The translations under genes and the position numbers were made by a program. DNA of 56,519 bases from Cryomorphaceae bacterium (GTDB lineage Bacteria > Bacteroidota > Bacteroidia > Flavobacteriales_D > Crocinitomicaceae). How positions within the stretch are numbered: the first letter of the stretch is position 1; every line of letters starts with the position of its first letter. Shown here piece by piece: positions 46,272 through 55,182 of this stretch. Where the stretch lies: assembly GCA_027483605.1 (NCBI GenBank), contig JAIXUE010000046.1, forward strand, positions 1-56,519. Direction: 5' to 3'. The notes below the pieces were generated by a model, which was not told the DNA's origin, ran no database searches, and was given only the letters and a program-made list of their open reading frames with translations.

Positions 46272-48485
46272 CTAATGAGCATCCACTGCAAGTTCTTCAT
46301 GAGCGTGGATCGGTTTTCTAAAAACAATTTTACCGTCGAACATATCCATCACCACGTTTTGCGCTTTGTCCACCTTTTGGGCTAATATCGCCTTAGACAA
46401 CTCATTGAGGACTTGCTTTTGAATAACGCGCTTCACTGGCCTTGCGCCAAAGAAAGGATCGTAACCCATGGATAGAATGTGTTCAAAGGCATCGGGCGTC
46501 ACCACCAACCTGATATCAGATTCGAGTAATTTGTTTTTGAGCTCAGTGAGTTGCATCTCGACAATCTGAGCAACTTCTTTTTTGGTCAATGGCAAAAAGA
46601 GAATGCTTTCATCGATGCGGTTCAAAAACTCAGGACGAATGGTGTGGCGCAGCAAGTCGAGTACTTCAGTGCGCGTGCTTTCGGCAACTTCTGGATATGC
46701 TTCTTCTTTTGCTTTTTCAAAGCGCTCGTGAATGAGCTGAGAACCCAAATTAGAGGTCATGATAATGAGTGTGTTTTTGAAGTTTACCAAGCGCCCTTTG
46801 TTATCGGTAAGCCTTCCGTCATCTAGTACTTGAAGTAATATATTGAATACGTCCGGATGCGCTTTTTCAATTTCATCCAACAAAATGATGGAATATGGTT
46901 TTCTCCGAACAGCCTCTGTGAGCTGCCCTCCTTCCTCGTAACCAACATAACCTGGAGGTGCACCCACAAGCCTGCTCACGGCATGCTTTTCTTGGTACTC
47001 GCTCATGTCGATGCGCGTCATGGCTTGTTCGTCATTAAATAAATAAGCAGCTAAGGCCTTGGCTAATTCTGTTTTTCCTACGCCGGTAGTACCCAAGAAG
47101 ATAAAGGAGCCGATCGGCTTTTTGGCATCTTGTAAACCTGCCCTACTGCGGCGAATGGCATCGGAAAGTGCGGTAATGGCTTCTTCTTGCCCTACCACGC
47201 GTTTGTGCAATTCTTCTTCTAGGCGCAGTAGTTTACCAAGTTCGCTTTCGAGCATCTTTCCAACGGGTATGCCGGTCCATTTCGAAACCACCTCGGCAAT
47301 TTCACCGACATCAACCACCTCTTTAATGAGCTTTACCTGTGTTTCGAGCTCTTGTTGCTTTTCTTTGAGCTGCTCGAGGGCCTCTTCAGCTTCTTTGATT
47401 TTGCCATAGCGCAATTCGGCAACTTTTGCATAGTCGCCCATGCGTTCGGCCGCATCGGCTTCGAACTTAAGTATTTCGATGGCTTCTTTTGCGCGCTGAA
47501 TCCCTTCTATCAGGTCTTTTTCTGCTTGCCAACGGCTTTGCAAATTCAGGCGTTGTTCTTGGAATTTAGCGAGTTCTTGCGCTACTTGCTCTTGACGCTT
47601 AGGGTCGTTTTCACGTATAATTGCTGCTTTCTCGATTTCCAATTGCATGATTTTACGCTCTACTTCATCGAGTTCTTCGGGCTTAGAATTGATCTCCATG
47701 CGCAACTTTGCAGCCGCTTCATCGATCAGGTCTATGGCTTTATCTGGCAAATAACGGTCTGTGATGTAGCGCTGAGAGAGCTCTACAGCAGAAATAACCG
47801 CAGCATCTTTGATGAGCACCTTGTGGTGGTTTTCGTACTTTTCTTTGATCCCGCGCAAAATGGAAATCGCATCTTCGGTGTTGGGTTCGTCGATGAGTAC
47901 AGTCTGAAAACGACGCACAAGCGCCTTGTCTTTTTCAAAATACTTTTGGTATTCATTCAGAGTGGTCGCACCCACTGCTCTCAGTTCGCCTCTTGCCAGT
48001 GCTGGTTTCAAGATATTGGCAGCATCCATGGCCCCTTCGCCGCCGCCAGCACCTACTAGTGTGTGGATTTCGTCAATAAATAAAATAATTTCACCTTCCG
48101 CAGCAATCACCTCTTTGACGACGGCTTTGAGTCTTTCTTCAAACTCTCCTTTGTATTTTGCTCCCGCAATCAAAGAACCCATATCCAAGGAATAAACGGT
48201 TTTGGTTTTGAGGTTTTCGGGTACGTCACCCGCAATAATGCGGTGCGCCAAACCTTCGGCTATAGCCGTTTTACCTACTCCAGGTTCACCAATAAGAATC
48301 GGGTTATTTTTGGTGCGCCGCGTGAGTATTTGCAGCACTCTTCTGATTTCGTCGTCGCGACCAATAACAGGGTCGAGCTTGCCGTCTTTGGCGAGCGCAT
48401 TGAGGTTTTTGGCGTATTTCTCCAAAGATTGGTAATTGGCATCTTGTTGTGCATTTTGCACTTTTTCTCCGTTTCTGAGGTCCAT
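46272..48485 (-). CDS. clpB: ClpB-type disaggregase lacking the N-terminal domain
   Basis: 737 residues. NBD1 has Walker A 'GEPGVGKT' (66-73) and '[13 protein letters not shown]'; the M-domain coiled coil follows ('[16 protein letters not shown]' region); NBD2 has '[15 protein letters not shown]' and '[15 protein letters not shown]'; the C-terminus is complete. Walker A is at 206-213 in E. coli ClpB, so this protein begins at the equivalent of residue 141, right after the Clp_N domain. An in-frame TAG at 48513-48515 and the absence of Clp_N sequence in any frame upstream show that the domain is not simply missed. It should still unfold aggregates with DnaK, as the E. coli short form ClpB80 does. 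Confidence 0.93.
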   Translation of the reverse strand: MDLRNGEKVQNAQQDANYQSLEKYAKNLNALAKDGKLDPVIGRDDEIRRVLQILTRRTKNNPILIGEPGVGKTAIAEGLAHRIIAGDVPENLKTKTVYSLDMGSLIAGAKYKGEFEERLKAVVKEVIAAEGEIILFIDEIHTLVGAGGGEGAMDAANILKPALARGELRAVGATTLNEYQKYFEKDKALVRRFQTVLIDEPNTEDAISILRGIKEKYENHHKVLIKDAAVISAVELSQRYITDRYLPDKAIDLIDEAAAKLRMEINSKPEELDEVERKIMQLEIEKAAIIRENDPKRQEQVAQELAKFQEQRLNLQSRWQAEKDLIEGIQRAKEAIEILKFEADAAERMGDYAKVAELRYGKIKEAEEALEQLKEKQQELETQVKLIKEVVDVGEIAEVVSKWTGIPVGKMLESELGKLLRLEEELHKRVVGQEEAITALSDAIRRSRAGLQDAKKPIGSFIFLGTTGVGKTELAKALAAYLFNDEQAMTRIDMSEYQEKHAVSRLVGAPPGYVGYEEGGQLTEAVRRKPYSIILLDEIEKAHPDVFNILLQVLDDGRLTDNKGRLVNFKNTLIIMTSNLGSQLIHERFEKAKEEAYPEVAESTRTEVLDLLRHTIRPEFLNRIDESILFLPLTKKEVAQIVEMQLTELKNKLLESDIRLVVTPDAFEHILSMGYDPFFGARPVKRVIQKQVLNELSKAILAQKVDKAQNVVMDMFDGKIVFRKPIHAHEELAVDAH

Positions 48486-48660
48486 AATTTGTGTTTTAGC
48501 AATTGAACTTTTCTAAATCCATTGTCTATGATTTGAAAAGCAACGCACAAATGCTACACCACCCCTTATTTTACTGACGTAATGACCGATTTTGGATTTT
48601 AAAAATGACAATATTTCCGAATAGAAGGAAAATTACGGAATTTACGCCTGTCAATGTAAC

Positions 48661-48814
48661 CATTGGTTGGAAGCTTCCGTTAAGGTCAATGCAATACATG
48701 ATTTATCCGGGCAACGGACAAAAAGGTATTCTTGCAACAATGCCACATGGGGCACGCAAGAATTGTTTGTTGTTTGTTTGAAAGTCTCGCTTCGGCGGGA
48801 CTTTCCTTTTTTTT
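48661..48814 (+). ncRNA. Candidate structured small RNA with its own terminator
   Basis: In the 327-base region without a protein gene (48486-48812), the plus strand has a chain of pairings: TCCGTT (48676-48681) with AACGGA (48713-48718); ATTCTTGC (48728-48735) with GCAAGAAT (48756-48763), which encloses TGCC/GGCA; and a terminator hairpin (48780-48805) with a TTCG tetraloop and T8. Nothing coding lies upstream on this strand, so the terminator implies a short non-coding transcript. No family (6S, tmRNA, SRP) is recognised; the 5' end is not defined. The remaining sequence, 48486-48660, shows nothing else. Confidence 0.5.
48780..48814 (+). terminator. Strong terminator with C(UUCG)G tetraloop
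   Basis: GAAAGTCTCGC (48780-48790), TTCG, GCGGGACTTTC (48795-48805): an 11-pair stem with one G-U, then C and eight T. It reads on the plus strand only; on the minus strand no T-run follows. Confidence 0.88.
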
Positions 48815-49022
48815 ACTCCACGCAGTTCATGACCTCATTAAACCATTTGACTTTTTGCTTGTCACTTAGTTTTTCACTCTTTTTTGCACAAGCTTCCATG
48901 ATAGCTGCATCTTGTTCGGCACTTGGCTTGGTCAATTCCTGACCGCAGGTACATGCATCTGGGTTCGAGGAAGAACAACCAGACAAAAAGAAAAGACTCG
49001 CGAAGAATAGGATTTGTTTCAT
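48813..49022 (-). CDS. Small Cys-containing lipoprotein
   Basis: 69 residues. Signal peptide with lipobox 'FFLSGC' (Cys 16), then a short acidic/basic mature part with four more cysteines ('DACTCGQE', 'EACAKK', 'MNCVE'), which could pair or bind a metal. Unknown function. The start is likely leaderless: TAAAGATA read as TATCTTTA on the minus strand ends 4 bases before ATG 49022. Confidence 0.8.
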   Translation of the reverse strand: MKQILFFASLFFLSGCSSSNPDACTCGQELTKPSAEQDAAIMEACAKKSEKLSDKQKVKWFNEVMNCVE

Positions 49023-49026
49023 GTGA

Positions 49027-49062
49027 TAAAGATATGCATTTCGTTTGCTTTTTGTATTTTCG
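49027..49062. promoter_or_regulatory. Compact divergent promoter, lipoprotein / DUF6702
   Basis: In a 45-base intergenic region, TATCTTTA on the minus strand (49027-49034) ends 4 bases before ATG 49022, and TATTTTCG on the plus strand (49055-49062) ends 5 bases before ATG 49068. Each has one mismatch to TAnnTTTG. Confidence 0.45.
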
Positions 49063-49067
49063 TGCTC

Positions 49068-49634
49068 ATGCGCAAGGTCCTTTTTCTGCTCCTCGTGATG
49101 GGCTCAAGTTTTTCTCAAAGCTGGGCACATGAATTTTATTTCGCTTACGCCGAATTGGCCTACAACGAAATGAATCAAAAATTTGAAGGAACACTCATTT
49201 TCACCACTCATGACCTCGAAAGAGCGCTCGAGCCAAAAGGCACACTTATTGGCAAATTGGAAAAAAGCGATGAGACCTCTACCCTTCGTAAGCAATTAGA
49301 ATCATACATCAACCAACATTTTCATATCCGCTACGGTTGTGCACTCGATTCAAATGCTTACGACGTCGTGTGCTACACACAATTTACACTGGAAGGCATC
49401 TCACCAGCGCTCAATGGCACTATTGAATGCTACATCTCAGCTCCCGCGAAACTTGTTTACCTCCCAACCCATCTTGGCTTAGCGTACTCAACCTTTTTAG
49501 AAATACATTTTGGCGCCTTATTTGAAACCTTTTCGGGTCAACAAAATAAGCTGACTCTCATTTACAGAAATCAAAAAGAAACCTTGAATTTTATTCCAGG
49601 AAAAGAAACACAAACCCTCTTTCTCAAGCCATGA
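49068..49634 (+). CDS. DUF6702 family exported protein
   Basis: 188 residues from ATG 49068; a longer frame from 49014 would start inside the divergent lipoprotein promoter. Signal peptide 'MRKVLFLLLVMGSSFSQSWA', then 'HEFYFAYAELAYNEMNQKFE' and 'FTTHDLERAL', the DUF6702 pattern of Bacteroidota. Function unknown. The gene overlaps the M1 peptidase gene by 4 bases, a common pairing, so the two may work together in the envelope. Confidence 0.85.
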   Translation: MRKVLFLLLVMGSSFSQSWAHEFYFAYAELAYNEMNQKFEGTLIFTTHDLERALEPKGTLIGKLEKSDETSTLRKQLESYINQHFHIRYGCALDSNAYDVVCYTQFTLEGISPALNGTIECYISAPAKLVYLPTHLGLAYSTFLEIHFGALFETFSGQQNKLTLIYRNQKETLNFIPGKETQTLFLKP

Positions 49635-51928
49635 AAAAATTACTAATCGCTATTTTGACCCTTTCCAGCAGTTCGCTTTTGGCACAAACCAAATTTGCGC
49701 AGCTCGACCAAATGTTGCCGACGCCCAACAACTACCGTGCAGCCTCAGGAGCACCTGGCCATGCTTATTACCAGCAAAAAGCGGACTACAAAATGACGCT
49801 AGTTTTAGATGATGCCAAACAACGCTTGGATGGCGTCGAGACCATCACCTACACCAACAATTCACCAGACCCCCTCGCCTACCTTTGGCTACAACTCGAT
49901 CAAAATATTTACAACCTCGATTCAGATAGCAAAATCATTGAAGTAGAAAAAATGGAAAACTTCAAGAGTGTCTCTGACTTGCGCAAACGCGATTTTTATT
50001 ACGATGGGGGCTTTAAAATTGAACGCATCACCAACATGAGCGGCCAGCCCATGAAATACTTCATCAACAAAACCATGATGCGCATTGATTTAGCCAAACC
50101 GCTTTTACCGGGCCAAAATATTTCTTTTCAAATCAAATGGTGGTACAACATCAATGACCGCATGCAAGTGGGTGGCCGCTCAGGTTACGAATATTTCGAA
50201 ACTGATCAAAACTACCTCTACACCATTGCGCAGTTTTTTCCGCGCATGTGCGTCTACAATGACGTCACCGGTTGGCAAAACAAACAATTCCTTGGGCGCG
50301 GCGAATTCACGCTGCCTTTTGGCGACTACGAAGTGAGCATTACCGTTCCTGCAGATCATATCGTTGCGGCCACTGGTGAGTGTCAGAACTATGCGAGTAT
50401 CCTGACTGCAGAGCAGCGCAAACGCTATGAGCAAGCTAAAAAATCGGACAGCCCAGTGCTTATTGTGACGCAAGCAGAAGCTGAGGCGGCCGAAAAAAAC
50501 AAAGCTGAAAAAACCAAAACTTGGGTGTATAAAGCCACCAACGTTCGCGATTTTGCCTTTGCAAGCTCCCGCAAATTCATTTGGGATGCCCAAAAGCAAA
50601 CGGTTGGCAACAAAGACATTCTTTGCATGAGTTACTACCCGAAAGAAGGCAACCCGTTATGGGAACGATACTCTACCAAGTTAGTGGCCCACACCATCAA
50701 AACCTACTCTAAATACACCGTTAATTACCCTTACCCGGTCGCTATTTCCGTGCACTCCAAATGGATTGGTATGGAATACCCCATGATTTGCTTCAATGGC
50801 GGCAGACCAGAACCAGATGGCACTTATTCTGAAGGTGAAAAATACGGCATGTGGGGCGTGATCATCCATGAGGTTGGGCACAATTTCTTTCCAATGATCA
50901 TCAACTCTGACGAGCGCCAATGGACCTGGATGGACGAAGGCCTCAATACTTTTGTTCAATACCTCACCGAACAAGAATGGGAGCGCGACTACCCTAGTCG
51001 CCGCGGGCCAGCCTACATGATCGCAGACTATATGCGCGGCGACGTCAGTGGCATCTCCCCCATCATGACTAATTCTGAATCCATCAAGCAATTCGGCAAC
51101 AACGCCTACGGCAAACCTGCAACAGCACTCAATATTTTGCGCGAAACCGTTATGGGGCGTGAGCTTTTCGATTACGCTTTCAAAACTTACTGCGAGCGCT
51201 GGGCCTTCAAGCACCCTACGCCTGCCGATTTCTTTCGCACCATGGAAGATGCTTCTGCTGTAGACCTCGATTGGTTTTGGCGCGGCTGGTTTTACTCTAC
51301 TGACCATGTCGATATCGCTTTAACAGACGTCAAGTGGTTTCAGTTGAATACCCAAAACCCAGTACTCGAAAAAGCCTTGTTACAGCAAAAAGACGCTCAA
51401 AAAGACGTACATATTGGCGTAACGCGCAACCAAACTGCGATTGGGCAAACGGTCAACGAACGCGACCCTCAAATCGATGATTTTTATGGCAAACGCAACA
51501 TTTATGCAGTGGATGCGATCGACCAAAAAGCCTACGAGAGCTTTGTAGCCAAAACAAGCGCTGAAGATCTAGCCTACCTCAAAGCTGGCAAGCAACTCTA
51601 CGAACTTACCTTCGAAAATTTAGGTGGGCTTGTGATGCCACTGATCATTGAAGCAACTTTTGCCGATGGCAGCAAAAAAGTAGAGCGTATTCCGGCAGAA
51701 ATCTGGCGCGTAGAAGAATTGAAGGTAAGCAAGGTATTTGTTTATGACCAAGCAGTTGTTTCTTTCAGAGTAGATCCTTTTTTAGAGACTGCCGACACCG
51801 ACCTCGACAACAACACTTGGCCACGTATCATGCAACCAACGCGCTATCAATTGTACAAACAAGAGCAAACGCGTGAAAACCCGATGCAGCGCCAACAGCG
51901 CCTCGAGCAAATGCAACGCGGCAACTAA
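49631..51928 (+). CDS. M1-family zinc metallopeptidase
   Basis: 765 residues. Signal peptide to about residue 18 (LSSSSLLAQ). The gluzincin site is HEVGH (about 413-417), with the third zinc ligand Glu in 'WMDEGLNTFVQYL'; upstream is an aminopeptidase-N-like beta domain ('YTNNSPDPLAYLWLQLDQN'). It probably cleaves peptides in the periplasm; the GAMEN exopeptidase motif is not obvious ('GMEYPMICFNGG' occupies its place). Coupled to the DUF6702 gene. Confidence 0.92.
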   Translation: MKKLLIAILTLSSSSLLAQTKFAQLDQMLPTPNNYRAASGAPGHAYYQQKADYKMTLVLDDAKQRLDGVETITYTNNSPDPLAYLWLQLDQNIYNLDSDSKIIEVEKMENFKSVSDLRKRDFYYDGGFKIERITNMSGQPMKYFINKTMMRIDLAKPLLPGQNISFQIKWWYNINDRMQVGGRSGYEYFETDQNYLYTIAQFFPRMCVYNDVTGWQNKQFLGRGEFTLPFGDYEVSITVPADHIVAATGECQNYASILTAEQRKRYEQAKKSDSPVLIVTQAEAEAAEKNKAEKTKTWVYKATNVRDFAFASSRKFIWDAQKQTVGNKDILCMSYYPKEGNPLWERYSTKLVAHTIKTYSKYTVNYPYPVAISVHSKWIGMEYPMICFNGGRPEPDGTYSEGEKYGMWGVIIHEVGHNFFPMIINSDERQWTWMDEGLNTFVQYLTEQEWERDYPSRRGPAYMIADYMRGDVSGISPIMTNSESIKQFGNNAYGKPATALNILRETVMGRELFDYAFKTYCERWAFKHPTPADFFRTMEDASAVDLDWFWRGWFYSTDHVDIALTDVKWFQLNTQNPVLEKALLQQKDAQKDVHIGVTRNQTAIGQTVNERDPQIDDFYGKRNIYAVDAIDQKAYESFVAKTSAEDLAYLKAGKQLYELTFENLGGLVMPLIIEATFADGSKKVERIPAEIWRVEELKVSKVFVYDQAVVSFRVDPFLETADTDLDNNTWPRIMQPTRYQLYKQEQTRENPMQRQQRLEQMQRGN

Positions 51929-51934
51929 GCGCGG

Positions 51935-53485
51935 TTATAATTTCTGAAAAGAAACCAGCTCTTGACGCGATGCCGACTTGAGTAAATAATGGTAAAGTCC
52001 GGTTTGGAGGAATTGAATTTCAAAAGTCAATAATTGCTGACCTGCATTGAGTTGGCCTTCGAATGATTTTTGCAGTATTTTTCCGCTTTGATCAATTAAA
52101 TAAATCTCTACAAATTCATTAATTGAAGTGAATTTCAATTGATGCTGACCTAAACTCGGGTTAGGAAAAACCAACGGTTTATGGAGTTGGGTAGCAGCAC
52201 TTTCGCTGCTACCATTGGTACAACCTTGTAGCATATCGTAATAGGTGATATTCTGCTCAAATAATCCTTGTATGACTTGCTGATCCACCTCGAACCAATC
52301 TTTGAGGATACTCGCATAAATATCTCGAAAATCTATGGCCATAGGAAGGCCCGCTTGATTATTGATTTGATTGGGAATTTGTGGATTTGCCCCGACAATG
52401 CCCGAGCTCACACAAGCCCCAAAGAGCAAAACAGGTGCCGCATCGCCGTGGTCAGTACCCAGACTGCCGTTGCTGGCAATCTGACGGCCAAATTCAGAGA
52501 AGGTCAGGCCTGCAACGCGTTGCTCCAAGCCCAGCAACTGTAGGTCGTGCTGAAAAGCCCTTACTGCATCAGAGATGCGCTTGAGTAAGTTGGCATGCAC
52601 CCCTTCTTTGAAATCATTTTGATCCACTTGTGCATCATGGGTGTCAAAGCCATTGACGTTTAGAATATAAACCTTTGTTTGCAAACCACCTGAAATCATT
52701 TGGGCAACGTACTTGAGCTGAACCGCTAAAGGATTCTGCGGATCATAGAGATTCGATAGTGAATTGCCTGCACTTGCTGCGCTGCTGATTTGCTGACCAT
52801 ACTCATTGGTTTGATTGATGAGCGTGGAGATGTATTCGATCTGGCCACCATAGTAAGTACCATCGTTGGCAACAGACGTGAGCAATAAATTAGAAGAATT
52901 GAAGGGGTCCGATACCGCATGACTGAAATTGCCCATGAGACCCTGGCAAGTTGTTGAAACCTCAGAACCCATGGAAATGGCAAACGGATCTGGGTAGTCC
53001 ACATTTGGGTAGTCATCGGGGAAGTTCGGGTAAGCGCTGTCAAAATAGCGACCCAACCACCCACTCGTTTGATTGATGTCTAAGGCACCTGTTGTCCAGA
53101 TATCCATGGATCTGAAATGCGAACGATTGGGCTCTGGGTAACCCACATTTTGAATAACGCTCAGTTTACCTTCATTGAATAGCGTTTGCATGCCCGTCAT
53201 TTTTGGATGCAGACCCACTTCTAAAGTAAGCGGCAAGATTTCAGTTTCCGGAACCAAAATATTGGCGCGCTGCACCAACATTTCGGCGTATTGATCTCTC
53301 GGAAAAACCATATTCAGTCCATCGTTGCCTCCATTCATGCGAATCAAAACAAGTACTTTATCTTCTGCACTTTTAGGGACTTCAAATAATTTTTTGGCGA
53401 CTGCTTGCATAGACAAACCATTTTGCACAAAAGGCAAAGAGAGACTTGCGAGCGCACCGTTTCTAAGGAAGGATCTTCTTTTCAT
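51935..53485 (-). CDS. DUF1501 protein with T9SS C-terminal sorting domain
   Basis: 516 residues. Twin-arginine-like start 'MKRRSFLRNG', then the DUF1501 region ('LVLIRMNGGNDGLNMVFPRD', 'NRSHFRSMDIW', 'FSEFGRQIASNGSLGTDHGD') related to the sulfatase/alkaline phosphatase fold, and a C-terminal type A sorting domain ('VFPNPSLGQHQLKF', 'YLIDQSGKILQKSF', 'TGLYHYLL'). So it is exported and passed to T9SS. Its substrate is unknown. The start codon shares a base with the stop of the DUF1800 gene. Confidence 0.92.
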   Translation of the reverse strand: MKRRSFLRNGALASLSLPFVQNGLSMQAVAKKLFEVPKSAEDKVLVLIRMNGGNDGLNMVFPRDQYAEMLVQRANILVPETEILPLTLEVGLHPKMTGMQTLFNEGKLSVIQNVGYPEPNRSHFRSMDIWTTGALDINQTSGWLGRYFDSAYPNFPDDYPNVDYPDPFAISMGSEVSTTCQGLMGNFSHAVSDPFNSSNLLLTSVANDGTYYGGQIEYISTLINQTNEYGQQISSAASAGNSLSNLYDPQNPLAVQLKYVAQMISGGLQTKVYILNVNGFDTHDAQVDQNDFKEGVHANLLKRISDAVRAFQHDLQLLGLEQRVAGLTFSEFGRQIASNGSLGTDHGDAAPVLLFGACVSSGIVGANPQIPNQINNQAGLPMAIDFRDIYASILKDWFEVDQQVIQGLFEQNITYYDMLQGCTNGSSESAATQLHKPLVFPNPSLGQHQLKFTSINEFVEIYLIDQSGKILQKSFEGQLNAGQQLLTFEIQFLQTGLYHYLLKSASRQELVSFQKL

Positions 53486-55059
53486 TAGCAGACGTGGAAT
53501 TGAGGCATTTTGAACATGACGTTGAGCACCGCTTGCATACGAAGCTCAACTGGGGTGTAGAACGTAGGATTGCTCGGGTCGGCGAGGTATTCGTTGTATT
53601 GCAGTGTCCATTCAAAATCAGGAAGACCACCCGTTAGAATGGCTTTGATCGCTAGTTTATCGCTTGCTGGAATATCTTTGGGGAACAAAACCAAGCAGAG
53701 ATCTTCTATGACTTGTGGCGCCGAAGCGGGCTGAGACAAACCATTTAATAAGTTGAGTACTTGAATTTTAAAAATGTTGCCGTTCACGTTAAAGCTATTG
53801 GAGGTCAGTACATTGGCGACATCAAATCTTTTCTTAATGTACGTTGAATTGATCCAAAGACGGTAAAAAGCGGGGGCTTGATAGTAAGGTGTCCAGCCAG
53901 CTACACTTGGCGGTGCGGCATAACCCTGTCCCATTTGATCTGCCAAACCATACATGGAGAGGTAAATTTGGTAGGTGGTCTGCAAATCAAAATTAGCGGT
54001 GGTTGAAGAAGTATTGAGCATGGCGCAAAGCGTCTCTAGGGGCGAGCGAATGATAGCACCGCGCACGCTGATGTCATAGAAATGAGCGCTAGAAAAAAGC
54101 TCGACTAATACAGGGGTGATTTCAAAGTTATTGGCCACGAAAGTTTGAGCCATGTCGGTGATAATGTGCTGTTCTACCCATGCGGTGATGTCGCAGTTGA
54201 CAAAATAGCGATAGAGCTTGCGACAAATGTAGGTGGCAGTATCAGGCTGATTGAAAACGATGTCGATGTAATTGGCATATTCTGTTGCGCCTGCTGCATT
54301 GACAACTTGGTTGTTGAAATGGTAGGAAAGTACTTTGCTTGAATTATCGTGCAACGGTGCCATAAACTGACTCGTTACTTGGTTTTGAGTTGAACTGCGC
54401 ACCCCTTGAACGATATAGCCCGTAAAAATTTTTGCTCCTGCTGCCACATCTTGCTCGGTAAATGTACTGTAGTCTCCGGCGGCTAGTTGTGCGCCTTTGC
54501 CGACAGTAAATAGTTCGAGTAATTCTCTGGCATAGTTCTCGTTTGGCGAAAAAACCGTGTTCGTAGACCCATTTAAAAAAAGCAACATGCAGGGATCTAT
54601 GCTCACGTCTTTCACAAGTTGCTTGACATTGCCCAACGCATTTTGACGCAATAAATGAAGGTAATGATACATGGCACGCGCATCTCCTGAAGTAGTGACC
54701 CCAAAATGATTTTGCCAAAAAAAGAGCATTTTCTCCGTTAAGCTCAAACTCTCTTGATTGAGATTTTTGGCAATCCAGGCACCCAAAGATTTCATGCGAG
54801 CGCCCTCCGTCTGCTGATTTGCAGTGACATCTTGCGGATAAACAGCTGATACCCAAGTTTGGCCTTGCGCCACTATTTGTTCTGCAGGGTCATAGGCCAA
54901 AGGTTCATCTGTTGAATTTGCAAGCAACAAGTTGGATATGGTCACACTCATCCCAGCTTGCACAGCTATTTGAATATCGTTGTAGGTGGCACCGAAAGTA
55001 CAGCGTCGTAGTAAATGAGCTGCTTGAGCTGCGGTCCAAGGTCCGGAATAAGGCGTCAT
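53485..55059 (-). CDS. DUF1800 family protein
   Basis: 524 residues. 'AAHLLRRCTFGATYNDI', 'LTEKMLFFWQNHFGVT', 'NENYARELLELFTVGKG', 'EQDVAAGAKIFTGY' and 'SPLETLCAML' are the DUF1800 pattern. Function unknown; nearly always paired with DUF1501. I see no signal peptide on this one. It is upstream of the DUF1501 gene and coupled to it by a TAATG overlap. Confidence 0.92.
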   Translation of the reverse strand: MTPYSGPWTAAQAAHLLRRCTFGATYNDIQIAVQAGMSVTISNLLLANSTDEPLAYDPAEQIVAQGQTWVSAVYPQDVTANQQTEGARMKSLGAWIAKNLNQESLSLTEKMLFFWQNHFGVTTSGDARAMYHYLHLLRQNALGNVKQLVKDVSIDPCMLLFLNGSTNTVFSPNENYARELLELFTVGKGAQLAAGDYSTFTEQDVAAGAKIFTGYIVQGVRSSTQNQVTSQFMAPLHDNSSKVLSYHFNNQVVNAAGATEYANYIDIVFNQPDTATYICRKLYRYFVNCDITAWVEQHIITDMAQTFVANNFEITPVLVELFSSAHFYDISVRGAIIRSPLETLCAMLNTSSTTANFDLQTTYQIYLSMYGLADQMGQGYAAPPSVAGWTPYYQAPAFYRLWINSTYIKKRFDVANVLTSNSFNVNGNIFKIQVLNLLNGLSQPASAPQVIEDLCLVLFPKDIPASDKLAIKAILTGGLPDFEWTLQYNEYLADPSNPTFYTPVELRMQAVLNVMFKMPQFHVC

Positions 55060-55150
55060 TATGAAGAAATTTACCTACAATTTACATTTTTTTGTGCAAC
55101 AAAGCAACCACATTGCAAGAATTTCGTTCTAAAATCAGGATTATTTAAAT

Positions 55151-55158
55151 TAAATTTG
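55151..55158 (+). promoter_or_regulatory. -7 box of the glycine-rich adhesin gene
   Basis: TAAATTTG, exact, 24 bases before ATG 55183. No good -33 element. 55060-55150 has no other recognisable element. Confidence 0.5.
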
Positions 55159-55182
55159 CCTACCTACAAAACCTACACGCAT

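Noticed and set aside
48275..48550. Minus-strand frame over the clpB start, considered as a shifted Clp_N domain
   Set aside because: Its sequence does not resemble Clp_N; its C-terminal part is the clpB gene in the wrong frame.
48667..48942. 91-codon plus-strand frame over the candidate RNA
   Set aside because: It runs through the terminator hairpin and the antisense of the lipoprotein gene; no coding signature.
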